From: an uncultured bacterium
GTDB taxonomy: Bacteria; Cyanobacteriota; Vampirovibrionia; Obscuribacterales; Obscuribacteraceae
DNA length: 64,000 nucleotides
NCBI GenBank assembly: GCA_903835185.1
Contig: CAILLX010000016.1
Span: 1-64,000 of the forward strand
Direction of reading: 5' to 3'
The position numbers and the translations under genes are program-made. Under the pieces are notes generated by a model. It did not search any database. It was not told where the DNA came from and worked only from the letters and a program-made list of their open reading frames with translations. Below are positions 36,751 through 46,253 of this stretch, piece after piece (the first letter of the stretch is position 1; the number at the start of each line of letters is the position of its first letter).

Positions 36751-39700
36751 CTATTTTAAATTGAAAGTCTTGGTTGTCGAGTTGCCTGCTTTATCTGTAA
36801 CTTTGATTTCGACTTTGTGGGCTCCGGCTGTCAGGTTGCTTACGCCTAGCTGCCCGCTTGTGCCGGCTGCGAGGTGAGTGACGCCTGCCAAGGCATACGG
36901 CTCGCCATCATCTAAACGGTAAGTTGCATTAGCAACGGTTGCATAGCTGCTTTTGACCAGTACTGTAAAGCTGATAGAGCCTGCACGAGTAAAAGTAAAT
37001 GAATCCAAAACAGGCGGCTTGTTAGATACTGTTATAGAGCGTACAGTCACTGCGTCTAAATGATCTTCAGGATTAGAGAGTCTGTCATCCAGTGTCAGTT
37101 TGACAAGATAATCACCATCTTTATATTTGGTCGTATCAAAAGAGTAGGTCAACTTCTCTTGAGCGCCGGCTGCTTCACTTGAGGTACCTTTGTCAGGCAG
37201 GTTGCTTCCTGCCGGAAGCAGCTGTTTGAGCTCCTTGATCCTGACGTGACTTACTTTTGGCTCTTGCTTCTTCTCGTTGTCTGCCTGCCCTTCGCAGGGT
37301 AGCTGCAGATTGACAGAAGGCGTCTTGTCTGGAGCTTTACTGTTGCTGGAGGATGGCAACTGTTGATCTGCTCCTTGCGTTTTGCCACTTTCATCCTGCT
37401 GGACCGAACCTTTGAGAGGCTCAGTTGAGCTGTCGTCCTTGTGCTTCTTCTCGTTAACAGATGGTTCTGGAGCTGAAATATCTGGCTGACGTTTCTTCTT
37501 CGACTTGTTAGTTGCAGATAGCTCAGGTGCCTTTGATTTGGAACGGATGGCTTTGGACAGCAACTTCCAGCTCTTACCTCCATCTTCTGAGATGTCTATG
37601 TTGAGAAGAAGATTGTCCGAATCAGGGTCAGATCCAGTGATAGTAATATCCTGCTTACCTGACAGCGGCTGATCCTCTTTGAGCGATATGTTTGTAAAAG
37701 TTGGTGCTGAATTGTGCGGCAGGTAAGACACTTCCACCCTGCCCAACTTGACAGGTTCGACAGCAGGCAGATCTGGCTGCTTAAGCCAGTTGATGCGATA
37801 TTGCAAATAGCGGGCAGGCGCAGAGGTAATAGCGAAACTGCCGTCTTGATATGGTGCTGCATGCCAGTCAGACCAGCTGAGATCAGGACGTGCGCTGTTG
37901 CCTGTTCTTGTCGAGACAGTTAGCTTGTCAGCTAATCCGGCAAGCGGTTCGTTAAGCGCTCCCCAGCTTCGCAAAGCTATCCATGATGCAGGTTGTTCGG
38001 CATCGCGAACTGCCGATTCATACGAAGCATCAGTAGACTCTGCCAGTGCAAAAGATCTGACACTGGCTAAATTGGCTGTACCGGCGTAGAGATGTCCTGC
38101 ACTGTCTGATGCGAGCGCCAGCACCTCCTCCTGCTCTGTATGACAAAGCGGGAAGAAGTATGGCTGGTGCGAAGTTGGATCTTCTTTACAGATGGTGATG
38201 TCTCCTTCACCATCTCCAGCGAAGACAAGGTCGGCTGAGGGGGAGTAGTGAAGCTTGTAGAATGCCTCGCTGGACGCCAGTGGTTGCACTGCACCGGAAG
38301 GTGTAATCCGGTAGAGATGTCCTTGTGCAGCTGTGGCTACATAAAGATTGCCTGTTCGGTCCCGGCAAGCACCTGTTGCCAGGCGATCCGGAGCTTGATA
38401 TACCGCCTGTGCTCTACCTTGTAAGTCAATGGCATAAACAACTGCTTTATCGCCACAACCTGCATAAATCTTACTGTCATAAGTTGAAAAAGAGAGTGAA
38501 AGAATATGAGTCTGGCTGCTTGTGAAAAATGATGTGACTGTGCCGGACTGGTCAATCTTATAAATCTTGCCTGTTCCGCACACACCAGCATAAAGGTTGT
38601 CTTTGTTGTCGAAGCACAGGCTGGTTATGATAGGCTCGGCAAGTTTGGCAATTTTGCGCGGTGCATCGCTGTTGCTGCACGCCCATATTTGCCCGTCTGG
38701 TGCTGTGGCGGCAAAGACTGTCCCTGTGCTATCGCAGGCCAGAGCCGGCACTACAACAGAGTCAAACTCTGCTACCTTTTCAGGCTCTGTATGATCGCCT
38801 GACCATCTCCAGAGTTTGTCCGCTGTTGCAAACCAGAGATGACCGCCAGAGCATACAGCTGACCAGATGCGTTGCTCTGACTGGAGAGCCTTGTCTGCTA
38901 CATCCTTACAACCTGGACCAAGTCTGCCCCAGCTATCCACAGCAGTATTGTTCGTTTTGCCAGAACGGAACTCCTCCTCTGATTCCTGCCTCCAGATTTT
39001 TGCTGGGCGCATATGGGGATAGTCTTTGAGCGTGCCTGCAACAACTGTTGGATTAACAGCAGGTTTTTCAGCTGTCTCTGCTGAGCTTGTTGGTTGGCTT
39101 CCTGGCGATGACACTGAACTTTTCTTCGTTGCTTCAAGAGCTTTTTTGGCTTCGCTGGTAATAGTGATTGATTCGTCAGGATTAGGCAGTGATATCTCAG
39201 GTGGTGCCTGACGAGCAAGCGCTTTTTCAGGGTTTCTCACTTCGATACTTAAGATATGACTGCCGTCGATTAACCAGTCGGTGGTTTGAAAGAGGCGAAT
39301 GCTACTTTTGACTACTGCTGGACCTTTGGTAGATCGATTAGAGGTAAAGAGATGAGCCCAGTGCGCTGGCGGGTCAGACAGTTTAGTGCCATTTATAATA
39401 AAAGACTGTTTGGGCAAAGAAGCAACAAGCTCGATTGTATCGCCCCTGCCCCTGTCAAGAATGCGTTGTCTTATCTGCTTGAGCGTATCTAGTGTTGGGT
39501 CGACTATACCAAGCCGCTTTCTTACAGAGGCAATGTCATCGCCGCTGGCACAGCCTATGATCATCTGTCCATCTGGCATATCGAGTGGCACCATAAGTGT
39601 CATAGTTTCCAGACGCGGGTTGCCGTTATACGGTTTGATCAGTAAGTGAACCTGTAGCGATTCACCGGGAGCAACAAACTGTTTGTCAAGGAAGACTTTA

Positions 39701-41166
39701 TCAAGACGTGCTGTTTTATGCCCATCATCAAGCGTAATATTCAAAGTAATCCTTTTGATTGATGTTTTGACAAAATCGTTGTTGACGAGCTCTGAGACTG
39801 TTCGCAGTACAAAAGAACCTACAGGATCGGCAAGATAGTGAAATCTCCCGCTATCCGAGGCACTATGTGCTGAAAAATTGGAAGAGAACATATCTGTACG
39901 CTTGATTGGTTCTATACCGTCGGCTTCAATTACACTTTCTACTGTTGCCACATATGGTCCGTCTGATTGATGAGTAGAATCAATTGCTGACATTGCTGTC
40001 CCGGCGAGAAGATCGGGTGTGAGCTCACTGTGATCTACTACCTGACAGTTGTAGGTGCGTTTGAGCTTCCTGGTGCGATCAGTTACTGTGTAAGTAGCAG
40101 GAATCATGTGGGCTGTACGTCCTAGCTGCCCGCCCAGAGACCAGGGACGGTCGGAGGTGAAAGCTCCGACAATCTGCACTGGCGAAGCCAGCTTAAAAGA
40201 GACGCACAGGCTGGGCAATACTTCATGTATGTATGCTGTTGCCATAGGAAAGTCTATAGCCCCAGCTTGCAAAAACGGGTGACCGAGAGCCAAGACCTTT
40301 TGTCCGAAACGCGCTGTGGCAGTGCCTGTAGCTACGACGTTAAAGTCGCCTGTTGCCAGCATTACACTTATTGCGCCACCAGGACGAATCTCTGGTTGGT
40401 GACCTTGCTTGAGAGAGGGGTCTTGAGCGCCGGCGGCACCGCTGGCTACATTAATGCCGAACGGCTTAAGCCTGTCTTGTAAGAATGTCTCTGCCCCGGG
40501 CGAGAAGCCTGTGAGAGCCAGTGGCGATACAAGTGGTACTAAATGTGGTGTGCTACTGGCGACGTTTTCTTTGCTGATGCCCGAGACAAACCAAGGTTGA
40601 CTTTCCCGCTGGGCAATTCTGTTGACATTGGATTGCTCGGTTACCAGGGCGTCAAGCATGTCGGCTATAGGAGTCACCCCGGCTAGCGGCTCTTTAGAGA
40701 AATCGAACCCGAATGAGACAGCTCCTGCTAACTTGCCGTCTATATAAACTGGGCTTCCGGACATCCCTCTTATTACATTGTTGTTTGCCAGTGCCCCACC
40801 GGACATCTTCACTAAAATGGCATCGCGTCCGTTGAGCACCTTCTTAATTATTCCTATGACACGAACATTGAATCTTTCCACAGTGGTGCCATGAAAGACT
40901 GTCAGTCCATAACCGACCGCTCCCGGCTTGATATCTGCTAGCGGAATATACTGTTCGGCGGCAAGAAACCGGCGAACCAACGCCTGTTGCGATGAGTTAT
41001 TTGCGTTGGCAGATTTGGTGGGAGTAGTGTTAGCCGGTAGGCAAGCTGCCGGCAGCAAAGAGGTGGGTCCTGCAGCTAGTAGGACACAGAAAAAAATTAA
41101 GATGCCACAATAGGCGCAGCCGCCACGCAAACTAAAGGACAGATACTTTAGATAGTTAGTAAACAC
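36751..41166 (-). CDS. S55 (SpoIVB-type) peptidase-domain protein with propeller and Ig-like tail
   Basis: A 1471-residue exported protein with an N-terminal hydrophobic signal. Residues 75-330 carry S55 motifs: KPGAVGYGLTVF, GMSGSPVYIDGK (probable nucleophile S136) and VLALGHPF (H296). A Ser/Pro-rich stretch lies near 660-700. Then come about six repeated blades of the type LYAGTGKIYKID (730-1010), which look like a beta-propeller, a sugar-binding-like segment, and two Ig-like modules around a charged 120-residue linker. The active-site Ser precedes His, the reverse of B. subtilis SpoIVB. Start is GTG with no clear ribosome-binding site. It is probably a periplasmic or surface protease. Confidence 0.82.
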   Translation of the reverse strand: MFTNYLKYLSFSLRGGCAYCGILIFFCVLLAAGPTSLLPAACLPANTTPTKSANANNSSQQALVRRFLAAEQYIPLADIKPGAVGYGLTVFHGTTVERFNVRVIGIIKKVLNGRDAILVKMSGGALANNNVIRGMSGSPVYIDGKLAGAVSFGFDFSKEPLAGVTPIADMLDALVTEQSNVNRIAQRESQPWFVSGISKENVASSTPHLVPLVSPLALTGFSPGAETFLQDRLKPFGINVASGAAGAQDPSLKQGHQPEIRPGGAISVMLATGDFNVVATGTATARFGQKVLALGHPFLQAGAIDFPMATAYIHEVLPSLCVSFKLASPVQIVGAFTSDRPWSLGGQLGRTAHMIPATYTVTDRTRKLKRTYNCQVVDHSELTPDLLAGTAMSAIDSTHQSDGPYVATVESVIEADGIEPIKRTDMFSSNFSAHSASDSGRFHYLADPVGSFVLRTVSELVNNDFVKTSIKRITLNITLDDGHKTARLDKVFLDKQFVAPGESLQVHLLIKPYNGNPRLETMTLMVPLDMPDGQMIIGCASGDDIASVRKRLGIVDPTLDTLKQIRQRILDRGRGDTIELVASLPKQSFIINGTKLSDPPAHWAHLFTSNRSTKGPAVVKSSIRLFQTTDWLIDGSHILSIEVRNPEKALARQAPPEISLPNPDESITITSEAKKALEATKKSSVSSPGSQPTSSAETAEKPAVNPTVVAGTLKDYPHMRPAKIWRQESEEEFRSGKTNNTAVDSWGRLGPGCKDVADKALQSEQRIWSAVCSGGHLWFATADKLWRWSGDHTEPEKVAEFDSVVVPALACDSTGTVFAATAPDGQIWACSNSDAPRKIAKLAEPIITSLCFDNKDNLYAGVCGTGKIYKIDQSGTVTSFFTSSQTHILSLSFSTYDSKIYAGCGDKAVVYAIDLQGRAQAVYQAPDRLATGACRDRTGNLYVATAAQGHLYRITPSGAVQPLASSEAFYKLHYSPSADLVFAGDGEGDITICKEDPTSHQPYFFPLCHTEQEEVLALASDSAGHLYAGTANLASVRSFALAESTDASYESAVRDAEQPASWIALRSWGALNEPLAGLADKLTVSTRTGNSARPDLSWSDWHAAPYQDGSFAITSAPARYLQYRINWLKQPDLPAVEPVKLGRVEVSYLPHNSAPTFTNISLKEDQPLSGKQDITITGSDPDSDNLLLNIDISEDGGKSWKLLSKAIRSKSKAPELSATNKSKKKRQPDISAPEPSVNEKKHKDDSSTEPLKGSVQQDESGKTQGADQQLPSSSNSKAPDKTPSVNLQLPCEGQADNEKKQEPKVSHVRIKELKQLLPAGSNLPDKGTSSEAAGAQEKLTYSFDTTKYKDGDYLVKLTLDDRLSNPEDHLDAVTVRSITVSNKPPVLDSFTFTRAGSISFTVLVKSSYATVANATYRLDDGEPYALAGVTHLAAGTSGQLGVSNLTAGAHKVEIKVTDKAGNSTTKTFNLK

Positions 41167-41386
41167 AGGATTTATGCCATTTTTGAAATAAGGAACTTAA
41201 TTGATCCAGCTGTGGCTCTTCGACACGCCCGCCAGGTGTTTGCCTGCTGGTGGAAGGGCGCCTCCGGTCGTCTGGAATTTTGCACTCCCAGGCTGTCGTT
41301 AGCAGGACCCGAACGCAGTTGATATTAACATAGGTAACCTGCCAGTTTGCTAGAATCAGGCTGCTCGACAAACAGAGGCAAAGTTT

Positions 41387-42172
41387 ATGGAAAAGAGAGG
41401 CTGCCAATTACTGTATCTGTTGGTGGCTGTTGTGAGTCTGCTCGCTCCAGCTTATGCTCAAACTGGCATCCCGCTACCGGGAGCTCAATCTGCGCAAGCT
41501 ATGACTTCAGCACCGTTGCCTGGAACTGCTGCCGCAGAGGCAGGCAGACCGGTAGGCAGCTATCAGGCGCTGCCGCTCAATTCTGCGGATGCTCAAGCAC
41601 AGATAGATGAGTTGAAGCAGCTTATCACCCAGGGGCGTCCCAAGGAGCTGCAAGAAAGAGTGCTCCAACTATGTGACTGGCTTAATGACATGGCTGAAGC
41701 ACATTATAAACTGGCTGCCACTTTTGCCAAGGCAGATGCCACCAGGTCAGCTGGCGATGCGGAGCGGCTAGCCGGGCGAAAGTTTAGCCAGTTGAAAAAT
41801 CAAGCGCTTTTGCTTAAGGCAGATCTCTTGATCAGGCAGCAACGTTATCCAGAGTCCCTCGGACCGCTGGTCGAAGTTGTTGTCCAGGAGCCGAGAAGTG
41901 CCACTGGCGAGGCTGCCTACCGACGTCTCAAAGAGATAGGTTTTTCCCAGGAGCCGGAAGCTAAGACAGCTCCATCAGCCTCAGCAACTCCAGCGCCGCT
42001 GGCTCATGAAGCTGTTCAGTCTGAAGGGCAATCAGCTGACCATGTTGTCTCCAGACCTGCTCTTAAGGTGCCGGTAACAACGCGGGGACCAGCGGCTGTT
42101 GCTGCACCTAAAGCTCCTGCCGTCTGGATTAAGGGCACTCCATTCGGTTCTGGTAGCGGCGTCAAGCACTGA
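41387..42172 (+). CDS. Secreted helical protein with Pro/Ala-rich tail
   Basis: A signal peptide ends near AYAQ (residue 25). Residues 65-185 are helical, with a TPR-like pair (LLLKADLLIRQQRYPESLGPL is one helical hairpin), then a Pro/Ala/Ser-rich tail. It is predicted to be periplasmic. I do not recognise a family. Start ATG has AGAGG eight bases upstream. It is divergent from the S55 peptidase gene and is followed by two more small secreted proteins, so this is a local set of envelope proteins. Confidence 0.68.
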   Translation: MEKRGCQLLYLLVAVVSLLAPAYAQTGIPLPGAQSAQAMTSAPLPGTAAAEAGRPVGSYQALPLNSADAQAQIDELKQLITQGRPKELQERVLQLCDWLNDMAEAHYKLAATFAKADATRSAGDAERLAGRKFSQLKNQALLLKADLLIRQQRYPESLGPLVEVVVQEPRSATGEAAYRRLKEIGFSQEPEAKTAPSASATPAPLAHEAVQSEGQSADHVVSRPALKVPVTTRGPAAVAAPKAPAVWIKGTPFGSGSGVKH

Positions 42173-42288
42173 CGTGCCGATAAACTTATGGTCAAATGCA
42201 GGACGATACCGTATATAGTGGCAACCTGTACAACATGCATTATAGATGAGAAAAAGACAGTAACATTAATTTGATACAATCTCTTGCG

Positions 42289-42294
42289 TATAAT
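42289..42294 (+). promoter_or_regulatory. Putative -10 box TATAAT
   Basis: A perfect TATAAT lies 36 bp upstream of the ATG at 42331. No good -35 box is found at the right distance. It lies inside the longer reading frame that opens at 42271 and so supports the downstream start. Confidence 0.35.
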
Positions 42295-42330
42295 GTAATT
42301 GAGATCTGTATGGACAGTGAGGGGGGGCAG

Positions 42331-43011
42331 ATGAGACAGGCAAATTTTGACAGCTGGCGCTGGGCAGGTTTTCTGGCTATCACAACCTTCTTGTTGCTTA
42401 ATCTAGCTGCTTCAGCTGCCGAGCCGTTTAAACTTGGAGCTGAAGAGAAAGGCTATATACAGGACCCATTGCAGGGTTCAACGAGCTATCCGGCTCCACA
42501 ACTGATGCGGCAGACAGCAGCGCCAGGGGCTTTCCAGGGTGGGATCCAGGCGCGGCCGCCGTTGCAGTCAACAGTTGTCCAGCACGTGCCGATACAAGCT
42601 GGCGTGCAGCAGCGAGTTGTGCTGCCAGCTAACTTCCTGGGCGTATGGAATGTTGCCGGACAGAGAAATAAGGTGGAAGCTGCACCTGAGTTACAAGAGA
42701 GGGTCGAACGGGCTTATCCGTTTACTACAAGCGATACTTGGGTGATAGCAGGTGATCCAAATTCCGGTTACACGATGGGCACTAAAACAGGCATGAAGAC
42801 TGCTATCGTTATTGACAAGGCGCAGGGAGATACTGCTTTTATTCGTTATGAGCATCCGGTATTTAATACGATGGCTCAAGAAGCTCTGGTCCTATCTTTG
42901 ACTCCAGGCGGTGCACAGTTTACCGGATTGGAGCGCGTGACAATTATCAAGCGTAATGAGCCGCCTCGCTTTCGTGTTACTTATCAGTTGATTGGACAGA
43001 GGCAAAGATAA
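42331..43011 (+). CDS. Secreted protein of unknown function
   Basis: A signal peptide with LLLNLAASAAEP precedes a Gln/Pro-rich stretch (about 30-100). A beta-rich C-terminal domain then begins LGVWNVAGQRNKVEA and ends FRVTYQLIGQ. This may be a small lipocalin-like or domain-of-unknown-function barrel. ATG 42331 is chosen for its GAGGGGGGG site; the frame extends upstream to a TTG at 42271 that would precede the likely promoter. It ends two bases before a convergent gene. Confidence 0.66.
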   Translation: MRQANFDSWRWAGFLAITTFLLLNLAASAAEPFKLGAEEKGYIQDPLQGSTSYPAPQLMRQTAAPGAFQGGIQARPPLQSTVVQHVPIQAGVQQRVVLPANFLGVWNVAGQRNKVEAAPELQERVERAYPFTTSDTWVIAGDPNSGYTMGTKTGMKTAIVIDKAQGDTAFIRYEHPVFNTMAQEALVLSLTPGGAQFTGLERVTIIKRNEPPRFRVTYQLIGQRQR

Positions 43012-43013
43012 GG

Positions 43014-43436
43014 TTATGGTCCTGCTAGCAGGATTTGCTGAATAGATGTTTTCAACTCATCGCTAGAAGCTGTCAGCTGCTGCTCCAGAGTAGCTGCAGT
43101 AGCTCTGGCTGTAGCAATGCGTTCGCGGGCTGAGCGCAGATAGCGATCATCAGGGTGTCCGTGTGTTTTAGCATAAGCGCTATCGACCTGCTCAATCTGC
43201 CGGGCAGCCTTGTCCAGTTTTATCATTAGAAGGCGGCAGTCTTTGGCAGACTCTTGAAGATAGTACCCGCTGGAGTTTTTGCCCCGGTTAAGGTTAATAA
43301 CCATAAACTGAGTGCGGTCAAATTCCGGCTTGTTGGCAGGATTTTGCTTTTTCCAGCAGATGGCAGGTTGTGTGCTCAGCGCCAGGACTGTAACGGACGC
43401 TAAAGTGATGACAGATTTTCTTTTCAGGTTCTTCAT
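43014..43436 (-). CDS. Small secreted helical protein
   Basis: A 140-residue protein with a signal peptide ending around AICWKK (residues 1-28) and a helical mature part rich in Gln, Ala and Arg. No family is recognised. Start ATG has AAGAG four bases upstream. Its stop lies two bases from the stop of the convergent gene, with no terminator between, so the two transcripts probably overlap at their 3' ends. Confidence 0.62.
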   Translation of the reverse strand: MKNLKRKSVITLASVTVLALSTQPAICWKKQNPANKPEFDRTQFMVINLNRGKNSSGYYLQESAKDCRLLMIKLDKAARQIEQVDSAYAKTHGHPDDRYLRSARERIATARATAATLEQQLTASSDELKTSIQQILLAGP

Positions 43437-43804
43437 AGATCTCTTTTTCAGGTGGAAAGTATAACGCCCTCGAATTGAGGTAATTGTAAGATCATCTGCT
43501 CCTAGTTATAAGCCTGCTTCTCTCCTCCCGGCAACCATCTGGCTAGTCCTTGGTTGGTCAGAGGGCACCCTGTCTTGCCTCTGTTCCTGTTTGGCTAGTT
43601 GCCAGTGTGCCAGTATTGAAAGATATCCTGACCCGGTGAGCCGGAACTTAAGCTCTGTCCGGTGTCTGCCGATTAAAGGCAGCTTGACTGGAGCGCTCAA
43701 TGCGCAAAAGAGCTGGCAAATTGCTTGCCGGGCTTATAATTAAGGCAGCTTTGTCTGGGCTAGCCGGTGGGTAGAGTCTAAGAGTTGTCCCGAGTGATCC
43801 TGAA
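43437..43804. other. Divergent intergenic region before kinase gene
   Basis: A 368-bp gap. It holds a good rightward promoter at 43713-43740, listed separately. The rest, including several inverted words such as GAGCGCTC, shows nothing I can assign. Short frames on the minus strand here look like chance. Confidence 0.4.
43713..43740 (+). promoter_or_regulatory. Sigma-70-like promoter of the second kinase gene
   Basis: CTGGCA (43713-43718, four of six matches to TTGACA) and a perfect TATAAT (43735-43740) are 16 bp apart. Transcription would start near 43747, giving a leader of about 58 nt before the ATG at 43805. Confidence 0.5.
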
Positions 43805-45445
43805 ATGGAAATGGCAGATAATTCACCAAACCGGCAGCATGCTGCCACTGACAATCTTGGGCTTAAGCCAGGTGAGATCTTTTGGAACAACTACCGTGTA
43901 GTTGGTGTCATCGGCAAAGGCGGAGTTTCAACAGTATATAAGGGTGAGAATCTGCAGACTAAACAGTTTGTGGCTATCAAGGTGTTGCATGCTCATAAGA
44001 CTCGTGATGAGGAGTTGGTAAGACGTTTCATTCGTGAAGCACAGACTACAACCAGGCTTGACCATCCCCATGCAATTCATATTTTGGAGTGGGGAATAGA
44101 CCAGCTCGAGCGCCCGTTTATGATTATTGAGTACCTTGGTGGCGACACACTGGCCAAAAGGATTCAAAAGGGCAATGGGCTTAATTACAACAAAGCGCTC
44201 GACATCATGGAGCAGGTTTGTGCTGCTATTCAGGAAGCGCACTCGCTTGGAATTATTCACCGTGATATCAAACCTGACAATATTATGTTGACAGTTCATC
44301 AGGGTGTGGATGACTGGGTCAAAGTTTGTGATTTTGGGATAGCGCGTCTCGATGTGCCTGAAAGCGATAGTGGTGGTGTGGCGCCAGCTACACTTACCCA
44401 AACAGGAGCAATACTTGGCACGCCTATGTATATGTCCCCTGAACAGTTACGTGGGCGTAAGGCTGATGCCCGTTCAGATATATACAGCCTTGGCTGTGTC
44501 ATGTATGAGATGCTCACAGGCAAGCCACCTTTTGCTTCAAAAAACACTGCTGAGATTGTTGTCGGACATTTAAACCAGACACCTGAGATGCCGCACCGTG
44601 TGCGCCTCGATCTCAATATTCCTGAGAAGCTAAGTTTTGCCACTTTGCGTGCTCTGGCTAAAAATCCGTGGGAACGGCCGACTACGGTGCAAGAGTTTAT
44701 GAATGGTCTGCGCAAGTCTGTAGAAGTGCCGATCAAGTTAGCGAAGACACAACAGCGTGAAAGCTTGAGTACAGGACCAACTGTGCAGACACCTACACCT
44801 TATGGCATGGTTGTCGACCCGGTGCGCAGAGTCTGCCCAAACTGTAAAACAATAGCCAGTGGCAGCAATTTTAAATACTGCTTAAAATGCGGACAGGACA
44901 ATATGGGACGATGGCTTCCCTATCACGATGTTGATTTGAGCAAGCCTGCCCGACCAGCTGGATTACGCATTAGTGCCGGTGGCAGGAGGATTGCTCTGGG
45001 TGTGGTGGCAGGAGTTGTTGCCTTCTGTTGCTCTTACTTTTTTGTCTGCTCGCCGCACGACCTGACCGGACATTTCTCCTGTACGCTTGACCACTCTTTA
45101 TTTGCTGGTAAGGCAGTCAATTCGACTATAGGGCGGCAGCTGCTGAGCTCTGCTTTTGAGATGCTTGTGGCGCAGGAGGGCGATTCCATTCATGGACTTG
45201 TCAGGACAGCTTATGGCGAGATGAGCATAGTGGGCAAAATGACCGCTGGTGGGCTGTTGAGTACTTCGTACTCCCTGGAAGGCGCTCTGGACAAACCGCC
45301 TGGAAGGCTTGATCTTGTTATTGAGGGAACATTCGATAAGCTAGCGCGCTCGCACCAGTGGCGATTAAGGGCAGTGTTTGCCGCTCGCGGTGCCAAGCCA
45401 ATCACAGATTCGGTGAAGATGAAAGTTGTTCCTCTCTCTGATTGA
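43805..45445 (+). CDS. Ser/Thr protein kinase with zinc ribbon and external C-terminal domain
   Basis: The kinase domain covers about 28-300 with GKGGVS (37-42), K59, E78, HRDIKPDN (D154), DFG (D176) and TPMYMSPEQ, so it looks active. A Cys4 ribbon (C344, C347, C359, C362) precedes a membrane helix at about 396-414. The last 130 residues lie beyond the membrane and look beta-rich, so they may be a sensor domain. In contrast, the related kinase at 2613-4277 has an extra N-terminal ribbon and almost no external part. Start ATG at 43805 or 43811; no strong ribosome-binding site. Confidence 0.9.
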   Translation: MEMADNSPNRQHAATDNLGLKPGEIFWNNYRVVGVIGKGGVSTVYKGENLQTKQFVAIKVLHAHKTRDEELVRRFIREAQTTTRLDHPHAIHILEWGIDQLERPFMIIEYLGGDTLAKRIQKGNGLNYNKALDIMEQVCAAIQEAHSLGIIHRDIKPDNIMLTVHQGVDDWVKVCDFGIARLDVPESDSGGVAPATLTQTGAILGTPMYMSPEQLRGRKADARSDIYSLGCVMYEMLTGKPPFASKNTAEIVVGHLNQTPEMPHRVRLDLNIPEKLSFATLRALAKNPWERPTTVQEFMNGLRKSVEVPIKLAKTQQRESLSTGPTVQTPTPYGMVVDPVRRVCPNCKTIASGSNFKYCLKCGQDNMGRWLPYHDVDLSKPARPAGLRISAGGRRIALGVVAGVVAFCCSYFFVCSPHDLTGHFSCTLDHSLFAGKAVNSTIGRQLLSSAFEMLVAQEGDSIHGLVRTAYGEMSIVGKMTAGGLLSTSYSLEGALDKPPGRLDLVIEGTFDKLARSHQWRLRAVFAARGAKPITDSVKMKVVPLSD

Positions 45446-45570
45446 TATAATTGACAGGTGAGGCTAGACCAGCTAAACCATCTGCTGGCGATTGTAAGGT
45501 TGCCTTGCTGAAATTAATGTCTTCTGGCTAGCTATGCGTGTTCTGACTTTGTAGTAATTGGTGGATTGAG

Positions 45571-46194
45571 ATGAATCTAGCTTTGATACTGCTGTTCTTA
45601 CTGACAGTCATGGTAAACGCTGCTCACTCACAACTTCCGTACAACTATTACAAACAGGCTAATCCTTATGGCGCCACGCCGATGCCGTATCCAACCAACC
45701 AGTACTACGGCTATCCCGGCTATTATCAGAACCCGTATGGTCCCATATATCCAGTTTCTCCTGGAGGGCAACAGTCTATGCTACTGCCAGCACCGGCTCC
45801 GGCGGCAGGCGGTATGTTTAGAATCAATCGTGGTGGTTTACAGATGAACCTCTGGCGCTCGTCTTCCGGCTATTACTATCCCTGGTGCCACCAGGCTTAT
45901 TTGTATCCGTCTACTAACATAATTTATATGCAGGAAGGTTCGAGCGCTCCAGCTGAACCACCGCTGTCAACAATGTTTTCGGACATGAAGAAGTACCTGC
46001 AAGAGGCCAAGGAGAAGGGGCAGGTCTGTGATGGCGATTACAATCATCTGATTCTTCGCCTCTGCGATTTGGTCAAGATGGAGCGAGCAGCTCGCTTGTC
46101 TGGCGATGGTGCTCTGGCTCCTGCCGATGAGTCCGACATCCGCGGAAAAGTCAAAGAGCTCGGGCTGGAGATATCGCGCGCTGTCAAAGGGTAG
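45571..46194 (+). CDS. Secreted Tyr/Pro-rich protein
   Basis: A signal peptide ends near AAHSQ (residue 20). Residues 22-75 are very rich in Tyr, Pro, Gly and Asn, with NPYG, YYGYPGYY and YPVSPGG words, like disordered surface or coat proteins. A Met/Trp/Tyr-rich segment and a helical, charged C-terminus follow. No family is recognised. It follows the kinase gene by 125 bp on the same strand and could be cotranscribed, which makes it a candidate kinase partner or substrate, though nothing in the sequence proves this. Confidence 0.65.
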   Translation: MNLALILLFLLTVMVNAAHSQLPYNYYKQANPYGATPMPYPTNQYYGYPGYYQNPYGPIYPVSPGGQQSMLLPAPAPAAGGMFRINRGGLQMNLWRSSSGYYYPWCHQAYLYPSTNIIYMQEGSSAPAEPPLSTMFSDMKKYLQEAKEKGQVCDGDYNHLILRLCDLVKMERAARLSGDGALAPADESDIRGKVKELGLEISRAVKG

Positions 46195-46253
46195 TTTGTG
46201 TCCAAGCGGCGTTTGCTTGGGCAGTAGCAGCCTGGATGCTCTTGTGAACTTTG

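Noticed and set aside
46202-46220. CCAAGC/GCTTGG hairpin between the Tyr/Pro-rich protein gene and tmk
   Set aside because: The stem is only six bp with a 7-nt loop and no T tract; too weak to call a terminator.
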